Below, one piece after another: positions 42,222 to 49,953 of a stretch of DNA of 64,000 nucleotides. The position numbers and the translations under genes were made by a program. Every line of letters begins with the position of its first letter. Position 1 is the first letter of the stretch. The notes under the pieces are model-generated. The model was not told where the DNA came from, searched no databases, and saw only the letters and a list, made by a program, of their open reading frames with translations. This stretch comes from Microbacterium radiodurans (GTDB lineage: Bacteria > Actinomycetota > Actinomycetes > Actinomycetales > Microbacteriaceae): the NCBI RefSeq assembly GCF_008710705.1, contig NZ_VYRZ01000005.1:20651-84650 (forward strand), written 5' to 3'.

Positions 42222-43550
42222 ATGGGGACGAACCGATCAGCGAGCGACGAGGAGTCGTGGGCGCGCATCCGCGCGGAGCTCGACGGTGCTGTGGACGTGT
42301 TGCGGGCTCGGGATGCCGCGGAGATCGCGCATCTGCGCAAGCTCGCCGTGCTCGGCCGTGAGGCGCTGTCGATGTCGCGCCGGAACGGCCTGCTGGGTCG
42401 TGAGACGGATATGCAGCTGCGGGCTGTTGCGGCTGAGTTCGCCGCGATCGCGCGGTGCGGTGATCGGCGGGTGCAGAACGAGATCGGGCGTGCGCTGGAG
42501 GTCGTCGACGGGAATCCGCTTGTGCTCGCCGCGTGGGAGGCCGGCCGGCTCACGGCCAAACACGTCGACGATGTCGTGAAGCTCGGCCGGAACATCCCGG
42601 AGGAGAACCACGACGAGTGGCAGGAAGCCGCGATCGCTGTCGCCGAACGGGACGTGCCCGCGCGGGTTCACGGCGCGTTGGAGTCGTTGGCGCAGCACTT
42701 CACCGCTCGGACCTTCGCAGAACGCCACACAGCGGCTGTTGCCGACCGGGGTGTGTACCTGCGGGATCTCGGTGACGGGATGTCGGAGCTCACCCTGCGG
42801 GGTGCGACGACGCTGCTGGTCGCGATCGATGACCGGCTCAACCAGATGGCCGTGTCGACGATTGACGCCGCCAAGGACGTCGCGGCGGAAGCCCGTGCGG
42901 CTGGTGAGGAGCACGAGGCCGACACGCGCACTCGCCAGCAGGTTCGAGCGGACGTGCTCTGCGACCTCGGCCTCACCGGCGGACCCGCCGTCGACCCCGC
43001 CCACGGAGTGGACGGGAAGACCTCGCTCGGCGCGATCCGCGCCCGCGTGCAGCTCGTCGTCACCGCCGACACCCTCTCCGGGAAGGACGACCGTGCGGCC
43101 GAGCTGGTCGGCGCCGGCCTGATCGACGCCGACACCGCCCGGACCCTGGCAGGAGACGCCACCCTCTGGGACCGGGTATACCTCGACGCCACGACCAAAA
43201 CGGTGACGCGCGTGGACCAGTACCGGCCACCCGCGGCGTTGCGGAGGATGCTGCAGGCGCGGGATCGGCATTGCCGGTGGCCGGGATGCCACCTGCCCGC
43301 GATCCGGTGCGAACTGGATCACTCGATCGACCACGCCCTGGGTGGGCCGACGTGCGAATCGAACCTGTGCAACCTGTGCCAGAGGCACCACTCGATGAAG
43401 CAGTTCACCGACTGGATCGTCCTCCAACTCGGCGCCGGCATCATCCAATGGACCTCACCCACCGGACGGGTCTACCGGGAAGACCTCCCGGTCCCATCGG
43501 TCTGCTTCACACCGGAATTCGTCGCGGGGCGACCACCGCCACCCTTCTGA
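42222..43550 (+). CDS. DUF222 protein with HNH nuclease motif
   Basis: The 442-residue protein has an N-terminal DUF222 domain (13E12 repeat family). The C-terminal HNH motif is DRHCRWPGCHLPAIRCELDH, continuing GGPTCESNLCNLCQRHHSMK, with conserved cysteines and histidines. Such proteins are very common in actinobacteria and often repeated; their role is unknown. No Shine-Dalgarno is visible at ATG 42222. TAGACT (42185-42190) with TTTGCA 18 bp ahead is a possible promoter. Confidence 0.85.
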   Translation: MGTNRSASDEESWARIRAELDGAVDVLRARDAAEIAHLRKLAVLGREALSMSRRNGLLGRETDMQLRAVAAEFAAIARCGDRRVQNEIGRALEVVDGNPLVLAAWEAGRLTAKHVDDVVKLGRNIPEENHDEWQEAAIAVAERDVPARVHGALESLAQHFTARTFAERHTAAVADRGVYLRDLGDGMSELTLRGATTLLVAIDDRLNQMAVSTIDAAKDVAAEARAAGEEHEADTRTRQQVRADVLCDLGLTGGPAVDPAHGVDGKTSLGAIRARVQLVVTADTLSGKDDRAAELVGAGLIDADTARTLAGDATLWDRVYLDATTKTVTRVDQYRPPAALRRMLQARDRHCRWPGCHLPAIRCELDHSIDHALGGPTCESNLCNLCQRHHSMKQFTDWIVLQLGAGIIQWTSPTGRVYREDLPVPSVCFTPEFVAGRPPPPF

Positions 43551-43603
43551 ACGCCGCCGGGCGCGTCGACGACGCCGTCGCCCCGAACGCGGGACAGTAG
43601 AGC

Positions 43604-44314
43604 ATGGCCACCCTTCTCCGCCCCGACGGATCCCCCGTCCGCGCCCTGGTCGTCGACGACGAGGCGAACCTCGCCGAGCTGCTGCGCATGGCGCTCGGCA
43701 ACGAGGGCTGGGACGTGCGCACCGCCGCCGACGGGCCGGGCGCTCTCGCCGCCATCCGCGAGTTCGGGCCCGACATCCTCGTGCTCGACGTCATGATGCC
43801 GGGGCTCGACGGCGTCGAGCTGCTCCGCCGCATCCGGGCGAGCGGCAACGATGCCCCCGCGCTGTTCCTCACCGCGAAGGACGCCGTCGAGGACCGCATC
43901 GCCGGCATCGCCGCGGGCGGAGACGACTACGTCACCAAGCCGTTCAACCTCGACGAGGTCGTGCTGCGCCTGCGCGGGATGGCCCGGCGCCACGTCGCCG
44001 TGCCCGCCGACGACGATGCCCGGCTCCGCGTGGGCGACCTGACGCTCGACGAGGACACCTACGAGGTCGATCGCGGCGGCATCCCGATCAAGCTCACCGC
44101 GAAGGAGTTCGAGCTGCTGCGCTACCTCATGCAGAACCCGCGCCGCGTGCTGAGCAAGGCGCAGATCCTCGAGCGCGTCTGGGACTACGACTTCGGCGGC
44201 ACCGCGAGCGTCGTCGAGATCTACATCTCCTACCTCCGGAAGAAGATCGACACTCTCGGCGATCCGATGATCCACACGGTTCGCGGGGTCGGCTACACGA
44301 TCAAGCCGGCATGA
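43604..44314 (+). CDS. OmpR-type response regulator
   Basis: The 236-residue protein has a receiver domain (LVVDDEANLAELLRMAL; phospho-acceptor Asp in DILVLDVMMPGLDG; LTAKD; GDDYVTKPFNLDEVVLRLR) and a C-terminal winged helix (VDRGGIPIKLTAKEFELLRYLM, RVWDYDFGGTASVVEIYISYLRKKID). It is coupled to the histidine kinase by a 4-bp overlap and responds to it. Confidence 0.95.
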   Translation: MATLLRPDGSPVRALVVDDEANLAELLRMALGNEGWDVRTAADGPGALAAIREFGPDILVLDVMMPGLDGVELLRRIRASGNDAPALFLTAKDAVEDRIAGIAAGGDDYVTKPFNLDEVVLRLRGMARRHVAVPADDDARLRVGDLTLDEDTYEVDRGGIPIKLTAKEFELLRYLMQNPRRVLSKAQILERVWDYDFGGTASVVEIYISYLRKKIDTLGDPMIHTVRGVGYTIKPA

Positions 44315-45792
44315 GCACGCGTGCCCGCCGGCGCTGGACCCTCCGGCGCACCCTCGTCGTCGGCACGAGCGCCCTCGTCGCCGCCGCGCTGATCGCCATG
44401 AGCGCCGCGACCGTTCTCGCGCTGCGCTCGTTCGTCGTCGACCGCCTCGACGAGCAGGTGCTGGGGGGCCTGTCGGTCTCGCTCCGCCCCTTCCCCGGCG
44501 ACGACCGATTCACGAATGGTCAGCCGCCCGGGGCGCCCGCGCCCCGCATCGGAACGCTCCAGGTCACCCTCGACGACACCGGAGCCGCGACGAGCTCGAG
44601 CTACACGCAGGCCGATGGCACCGAGATCTCCCTGTCGGACGAGCAGGTCGCAGCTCTTTCCGACGCGACCGAGGCGGACCGGGTCCCCACGACCGTCGAG
44701 CTCGGCGGTGACTTCGGCACCGATCTCGGCTCGTTCCGCGTCGCGGCGGCGCCGACGACCGACGGCGGGCGGGTCATCGCCGGGAGCTCCCTCGCCGATG
44801 TCGAGGCCACGACGTCGGCCCTGCTGGTGATCCTGGCGATCGTCGCGAGCCTCACGCTGCTCGCCGCCGTGACCGGCCTGACGCTGCTCGTGCGCCGGAA
44901 TCTCCGACCGCTCGCCCGTGTCGCCGACGTGGCCGAGCACGTCTCGGCGCTGCCTCTCGCCGACGGCGAGACCGCCATCTCCGAGCGCGTCGCGCAGCGC
45001 GACACCGATCCCGACACCGAGGTCGGCCGCGTCGGCACGTCGCTGAACGGCCTGCTCCGACACGTCGAGACGGCGCTGTCGGTCCGCCGGGAGAGCGAAG
45101 ACCGACTCCGACGCTTCGTCGCCGACGCGAGCCACGAGCTCCGCACGCCGCTCGCGAGCATCCGCGGCTACGCCCAGCTCTCGCGCGGTGAGGGCGCCCC
45201 CATGACTCCGACGCAGGCACGGTCGCTCGATCGCATCGAGTCCGAGGCGGTGCGCATGGCGGCGCTCGTCGACGACCTGCTGCTGCTGGCACGGCTGGAT
45301 GCCGGGCAGCGCCTCCGCGACGAGGAGGTCGAGCTGACTCTTCTCGCCGTCGACGCGGTGAGCGATGCGCACGCGGCCGATCCCGATCGCGAATGGCGAC
45401 TCGAGGTCGACGAAAAGCTGGTGACGGTGCGCGGCGACGGCAACCGCATCCGTCAGGTGATCGCGAACCTCCTGCGAAACGCCCAGGCGCACACGCCGCC
45501 GGGCACCGTCGTCACGGTCTCCCTCGACAGCGACGCCACCGACGCCGTGCTCCGCGTGAGCGACACCGGACCGGGCATCGACGAGAGCATCGCGTCGACG
45601 CTGTTCGACCGCTTCACCCGTGGCGACGACGCGCGGAACCGGGATGCCGGCAGCACGGGCCTCGGGCTGTCGATCGCCCGCGCGATCGTCGACGCCCACG
45701 GCGGGTCGATCACCGCCCGGAGCACCCCCGGCGACACGACCTTCACGGTGCGGCTGCCGCTGCGTCAGCCGTTCGCGGTCGCGTTGTCGTAG
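44311..45792 (+). CDS. Membrane sensor histidine kinase
   Basis: The 493-residue kinase has an N-terminal membrane helix (LVVGTSALVAAALIAMSAATVLAL), an extracellular sensor (about residues 45-165), a second helix (LLVILAIVASLTLLAAVTGLTLL), HAMP, and the kinase core. H-box histidine is in DASHELRTPLASIRG, N-box NLLRNAQAH, G boxes DTGPGIDESI and STGLGLSIARA. Its end overlaps the end of the convergent binding-protein gene by 28 bp. Confidence 0.94.
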   Translation: MSTRARRRWTLRRTLVVGTSALVAAALIAMSAATVLALRSFVVDRLDEQVLGGLSVSLRPFPGDDRFTNGQPPGAPAPRIGTLQVTLDDTGAATSSSYTQADGTEISLSDEQVAALSDATEADRVPTTVELGGDFGTDLGSFRVAAAPTTDGGRVIAGSSLADVEATTSALLVILAIVASLTLLAAVTGLTLLVRRNLRPLARVADVAEHVSALPLADGETAISERVAQRDTDPDTEVGRVGTSLNGLLRHVETALSVRRESEDRLRRFVADASHELRTPLASIRGYAQLSRGEGAPMTPTQARSLDRIESEAVRMAALVDDLLLLARLDAGQRLRDEEVELTLLAVDAVSDAHAADPDREWRLEVDEKLVTVRGDGNRIRQVIANLLRNAQAHTPPGTVVTVSLDSDATDAVLRVSDTGPGIDESIASTLFDRFTRGDDARNRDAGSTGLGLSIARAIVDAHGGSITARSTPGDTTFTVRLPLRQPFAVALS

Positions 45793-47129
45793 GCGCGCAT
45801 CGCGGCGCCCTGCGCATCGGCGAGCGCCTCCTCGGCTGTCTTGTCGCCCAGCAGCGCCGCGGTGACGGCGTTGTTGAGCTCGTTCTGGATGTCCTGTCCG
45901 GCCGGCGACGATCCGAACGAGCTGCCGTAGTCGACGACGTCGTAGTACGTGGCGACCACCTGGTCGAAGCCGGCGTCCCCGGAGGGTGTGACCCACTGCT
46001 CGCGGATGGAGCGGTCGGGTTCGGGTGAGCCGGTGAACAGACCCGTGTTCGCACCGCCGTCGGACGCGCGCGTCTCGGCCCGGGCCTCACCGGCGGCGTT
46101 CCAGGCCTCAGGGCTCGTCAGCTCCGACACCCAGGCGCACGCGGCGGCCGGGTTCTTCGCATTCATCGGGATGACGAACGCCTGACCGCCCGATACCGAG
46201 AACGGCTCACCCTCGCTGTCGCGGAACGGCACCGCCTCGATGTCGATCTCGTCGATGTAGGGCGAGAGGACGTTGGGATACCACTGGGCGTTGACCTGCG
46301 CGCCGACCTGGTCGGTCACGTACTGGTTCGCGTCGCCGAAGGTGTCGAACGCGTCGGTGAAGCTCTTCACCTGCGCGAAGCCGCCCTGCGCGTCGTTGAT
46401 GCGCTGCAGCAGCTCCATGCCCGCGAGATTGCTCGGGTCATCGAGCGTCGGCACGCCGTCGTCGTCGGTGAGCTGTCCGCCCGACCCGAGGATCCACAGC
46501 GCCGACTGCCCCGTCGAGACCGGGTCGAAGCCGAGACGGGTCGGCACCCCTCCCGACGCCACGTACATCTTCTCGATCGCGCCGAGGAGGACGTCGGGCT
46601 GCGACGTGTCGATCTCGGCGGCCGTCACGCCCGCGGCATCCATCACCCGCTTGTTGAGGATGATCGCCGGCGGCTGGTAGAACTGCGGCGCGCCCCAGAC
46701 CTGGTCGTCGTACCGGACGTCGTCGACGACGGATTCGTACCATCGGTCGTCGGCGTCGACCTCGCGGGCGTCGTAGCAGCTGTCGAGCGGCATGATGAGG
46801 CCCTGCGCCGCGTACTGCGTGACGTACCGGCGGTCCATCTGCACGACATCGGGCACGTCGCCGCTGGCGATGCGGGTGGTGAACTTCTGCGAGTCGAACG
46901 CCGTCGCGTCCAGCTGCACCTCGACGTCGGGCATCTGCTCGGCGGCGTAGTCGAGCCGCGCGGTGCCCACGTCGTCGGCGTTCTCGAACCCCCACGCCGC
47001 GAGGGTGCCGCTGGGGGCGGCGGTGAAGTCGACGTCCTCGGCCGAGCCGGCGTCGTCGCCGCTGCATCCCGAGAGGACGATGGCGGATGCCGCGGCCACC
47101 GCAGCCGCTCCGATGAGTCGATTGCGCAT
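45765..47129 (-). CDS. Sugar ABC solute-binding lipoprotein
   Basis: The 454-residue product starts MRNRLIGAAAVAAASAIVLSGC (lipobox LSGC) and has the type-1 solute-binding fold: GTLAAWGFENADDVG, VPDVVQMDRRYVTQYAAQGLIMPL, WGAPQFYQPPAIILNKRV, GGQAFVIPMNAKNPAAACAWVSEL. GGAGGAAC precedes ATG 47129. It is the last gene of its importer operon, after both permeases. The last 28 bp overlap the antisense end of the histidine kinase. Confidence 0.93.
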   Translation of the reverse strand: MRNRLIGAAAVAAASAIVLSGCSGDDAGSAEDVDFTAAPSGTLAAWGFENADDVGTARLDYAAEQMPDVEVQLDATAFDSQKFTTRIASGDVPDVVQMDRRYVTQYAAQGLIMPLDSCYDAREVDADDRWYESVVDDVRYDDQVWGAPQFYQPPAIILNKRVMDAAGVTAAEIDTSQPDVLLGAIEKMYVASGGVPTRLGFDPVSTGQSALWILGSGGQLTDDDGVPTLDDPSNLAGMELLQRINDAQGGFAQVKSFTDAFDTFGDANQYVTDQVGAQVNAQWYPNVLSPYIDEIDIEAVPFRDSEGEPFSVSGGQAFVIPMNAKNPAAACAWVSELTSPEAWNAAGEARAETRASDGGANTGLFTGSPEPDRSIREQWVTPSGDAGFDQVVATYYDVVDYGSSFGSSPAGQDIQNELNNAVTAALLGDKTAEEALADAQGAAMRAYDNATANG

Positions 47130-47167
47130 GATGTTCCTCCTGTCGTCGGCCCGCGCGAGCACGCGGG

Positions 47168-48031
47168 TCATCCTTTGCGTCCCTGCGTCGCGACACCCTC
47201 GATGAAGTAGCGCTGCCCGAAGGCGAAGAGGATGAGCATGGGCAGCGTGACGATGAGCGAGGCCACCATCACGTACTGGTAGTCGCCCTGACCGCCGGCG
47301 GTCGGGCTGTACTTCGTCATGGCGTAGGCGATCCCGAGCGGCGCCGTGAACTCGTCGACCGTGCCGGCGTTCAGGTAGATGAGCGCGGCCTGCAGGTTGT
47401 TCCAGCTCGCCTGGAACTCGAAGAGGAAGACGATCACGAACGACGGCACCGACAGCGGCATGGCGATGCGCCAGAACAGCCCCCAATAGCTGGCGCCGTC
47501 GATGCGCGCCGCCTCGAAGAGCTCCCGCGGCAGGCCGAGGAAGAACTGGCGCTGCAAGAAGATGTAGAACGCCGAGCCGAAGAGGTTCGCGCCCCACAGG
47601 GGCACCCACGTGCCGAGCAGCCCCGTCTCCTTCCAGATGAGGTAGACGGGGATCATCGTCACCGCGCCGGGCAGCATCATCGTCGCGAGCACGAGTCCGA
47701 ACAGCAGCTTGCGGCCGGGGAACGAGAAGTACGCGAACCCGAAGGCGACGATCGAGCTCGAGATCGACACGGCGGTCGCGGCCAGCAGCGCGATCGCGAC
47801 GCTGTTGAACATCCAGCTGAGCAGCGGCAGCTGGTCCCAGACCTCGGCGTAGTTCTCGGGAACGAACGTCTGCGGGATGAGACGGTTGTCGAACACCTCG
47901 CCGCGGGGCTTGAAGCTCGCCGCCAGCAGCCACGCGAACGGATAGAGGAACAGCAGCGCGAACAGCGTCGAGATCGCCGCGAGGACGACACGTCCGGCGA
48001 CGGTCTTCGGGGTGCGGATCTTCGTGCCCAT
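47168..48031 (-). CDS. Sugar ABC permease (MalG type)
   Basis: The 287-residue permease has six membrane helices and the EAA loop (ELFEAARIDGASYWGLFWRIAMP). ATG 48031 shares a base with the stop of the upstream MalF-type gene (TGATG), indicating coupling. The substrate is unknown. Confidence 0.94.
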   Translation of the reverse strand: MGTKIRTPKTVAGRVVLAAISTLFALLFLYPFAWLLAASFKPRGEVFDNRLIPQTFVPENYAEVWDQLPLLSWMFNSVAIALLAATAVSISSSIVAFGFAYFSFPGRKLLFGLVLATMMLPGAVTMIPVYLIWKETGLLGTWVPLWGANLFGSAFYIFLQRQFFLGLPRELFEAARIDGASYWGLFWRIAMPLSVPSFVIVFLFEFQASWNNLQAALIYLNAGTVDEFTAPLGIAYAMTKYSPTAGGQGDYQYVMVASLIVTLPMLILFAFGQRYFIEGVATQGRKG

Positions 48032-48951
48032 CACCGATCCGCCTCGTAGTAGACGAAGCGGTTGCCGAACCTCACCTGGATGACCGTGACGATCATGATG
48101 ATGACGAACAGCAGCCAGGCCATGGCCGCGGCGAAGCCGAAGTTGAACTGCCGGAACGCCTGCTGGAAGAGGTAGATCGCGTAGAACAGCGACGCTTCGG
48201 GCGACGCATTGCTCTGGTCGCGCCAGAACAGCAGGTACGCCTGATCGAAGACCTGGAAGGCGGCGATCGAGAGGACGATGACGTTGAAGAACATCGCCCC
48301 CGAGATCATCGGCAGGGTGATCGAGAAGAACTTCCGCACTGGCCCTGCCCCGTCGAGGGAGGCGACCTCGTAGAGCTCGACCGGCACGTTCTTCAGCGCG
48401 GCGAGGAAGATCACCATCGTGCCGCTGACCGTCCACAGCGCCATGAGCACGATGCTCGGCTTCACCCAGTCCGGATCGACGAGCCACTGCGGTCCCTGGA
48501 TGCCGAAGACCGCGAGCCCCTCGTTGATCGCGCCGGAGTTGCCGTTGAGCAGGAGGAAGAACACCGCGGCGGTCGCGACCGCGGGAGTCATCTTCGGCAG
48601 GTAGTAGAGGGTTCGGAAGACACCGGCGCCGCGCCCCATCCGGTTCAGCAGCAGGGCGAGGACGAGCGCGAACGCGATCTCGAGCGGTACCGCCATCACG
48701 GCGTAGAAGAGCGTGTTGGCGAGGGACACACCCACCCGCGGATCCTCGAACAGCTGCGCGTAGTTGGCGAACCCGATCGGCCGCGCCGAGTTGGTCGCGA
48801 GGTTGTAGCTGCTGAAGGAGATGACGAGGCTGTAGATCATCGCCCCCACCGTGAAGACGAGGAATCCGATGATCCACGGGGTCAGGAACAGGTAGCCCGC
48901 GAGCGCTTCGCGCCTGTTGTACTTCCGTCTCGGACGGGTCGTGCTGGCTAT
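48031..48951 (-). CDS. Sugar ABC permease (MalF type), apparently with an ATA start
   Basis: This 306-residue permease has TM1 (LAGYLFLTPWIIGFLVFTVG), six helices in all and the EAA loop (ELYEVASLDGAGPVRKFFSI). At the expected position, GGAGGA is followed 4 nt later by ATA (48951-48949) where homologues would start with ATG; the peptide then reads ASTTRPRRKYNRREALAG. The nearest canonical in-frame codon upstream is GTG 49050, inside or beyond the operators. The ATA may be a true rare start or a sequence error. Confidence 0.85.
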   Translation of the reverse strand: MASTTRPRRKYNRREALAGYLFLTPWIIGFLVFTVGAMIYSLVISFSSYNLATNSARPIGFANYAQLFEDPRVGVSLANTLFYAVMAVPLEIAFALVLALLLNRMGRGAGVFRTLYYLPKMTPAVATAAVFFLLLNGNSGAINEGLAVFGIQGPQWLVDPDWVKPSIVLMALWTVSGTMVIFLAALKNVPVELYEVASLDGAGPVRKFFSITLPMISGAMFFNVIVLSIAAFQVFDQAYLLFWRDQSNASPEASLFYAIYLFQQAFRQFNFGFAAAMAWLLFVIIMIVTVIQVRFGNRFVYYEADR

Positions 48952-49000
48952 GTCGTCCTCCGGAGCTCGGGCCGCTGAATGAGCCGAAGCTAGGACCGGC

Positions 49001-49041
49001 GAGAAGCGGTTCCCCAGAGGCTTGACACCGAACCGCTTCTC
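49001..49041. promoter_or_regulatory. Paired LacI-type operator candidates
   Basis: GAAGCGGTTC (49003-49012) and GAACCGCTTC (49030-49039) both fit the GAAnCGnTTC form seen in LacI-family operators. They lie 27 bp apart, and together GAGAAGCGGTTC and GAACCGCTTCTC form a perfect 12-bp inverted repeat. They lie 50-90 bp upstream of the MalF-type gene. TTGACA (49022-49027) lies between on the plus strand. No LacI gene is nearby, so the regulator would act in trans. Confidence 0.5.
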
Positions 49042-49206
49042 GGGCAACACCGGGACGGCGCCGACGAAACCGGCGCGTAACGCGCCGACACCGACGGGAA
49101 ACGCTCTCCTGCCAGGCTCGGCACATCCCCCGAGGACCGTGGGCTCGGAGCCCCACGAGAGCCCGCCGTCCTGAGTGCACCCGACCCAGGAAGGGGCTGC
49201 TTCCGC

Positions 49207-49953
49207 ATGCCTGCTCGTCCATCGATCACCCTCGCGCCCGCCCTCGCCGGCGTCGTCGCGCTGACCGCGGCCCTCGCCGCGGCGCCGGCCGCCGTGGCCG
49301 CACCGCCCACCGCGACCTTCGCGATCGACGTCGCCGCCACCGCCACGGAAGGCGACCGGATCGACGTCGTCCTCACGGCCACCGACGTCGTCGACCTCTA
49401 CGCCTACGACCTCGAGATCTCCGTGCCCGACGCTCTGCTCGACTACGTCGACGACTCGGCCACAGGTCCCGACGGCGGCTTCACCGCCGCACGCGAGACC
49501 GCGAGCGGCATGATCACCGTCACCCACTCGCGCCTGGGCACCTCGCCTGGCCTCGCGTCCGACTCCGCCGCGCCCCTCACGCTCGCGACGCTCTCGTTCA
49601 CCGCCGAAGGCGCCGGGGCGGCCGAGATCGAGCTCCCGAGCGTCCGTCTCGTCGGCAGCGCCGGCGAGACGGCGCTGGCGACGGATGCCGCGGCCGCCGA
49701 CCTCGCGATCGCCGCTCTTCCCGTCGCCGAGCCCGAACCCGAACCCGAACCCGAACCGTCGGCGAGCGCGCCCGTCGCGGGCGCCCCGGCGGCCGGATCC
49801 GGCGGTTCCACCTCCGGATCCGCAGCCGCGAGCGGATCGCTCTCGGCCACCGGCGGCGACGCGACGCCGATCGTGCTGGGCGCGGCGCTCGGTGCCGCCC
49901 TCCTCGCCGCGGGCACCGCGATCGTCCTGCGCCGTCGGGCGGTGACAGCATGA
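49207..49953 (+). CDS. Wall-anchored cohesin-domain protein
   Basis: The 248-residue product has a signal peptide (to about residue 31). A cohesin-like domain follows at about 35-170: ATFAIDVAATATEGDRIDVVL, VVDLYAYDLEISVPDALLDYV, GMITVTHSRL, APLTLATLSFTAEGAGAAEIEL. Next come an EPEPEPEPEP and Gly/Ser linker, LSATG (near 212-216), a membrane helix and RRR, a sortase-type wall anchor. Cohesins hold dockerins, and the next gene (overlapping by 4 bp) encodes a dockerin. This makes it a likely small surface scaffold. Family assignment is by pattern. Confidence 0.8.
   Translation: MPARPSITLAPALAGVVALTAALAAAPAAVAAPPTATFAIDVAATATEGDRIDVVLTATDVVDLYAYDLEISVPDALLDYVDDSATGPDGGFTAARETASGMITVTHSRLGTSPGLASDSAAPLTLATLSFTAEGAGAAEIELPSVRLVGSAGETALATDAAAADLAIAALPVAEPEPEPEPEPSASAPVAGAPAAGSGGSTSGSAAASGSLSATGGDATPIVLGAALGAALLAAGTAIVLRRRAVTA

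Noticed and set aside
42222..43550. The DUF222/HNH gene as a mobile element
   Set aside because: No flanking repeats, integrase or intein context were seen; the family is a common chromosomal one.
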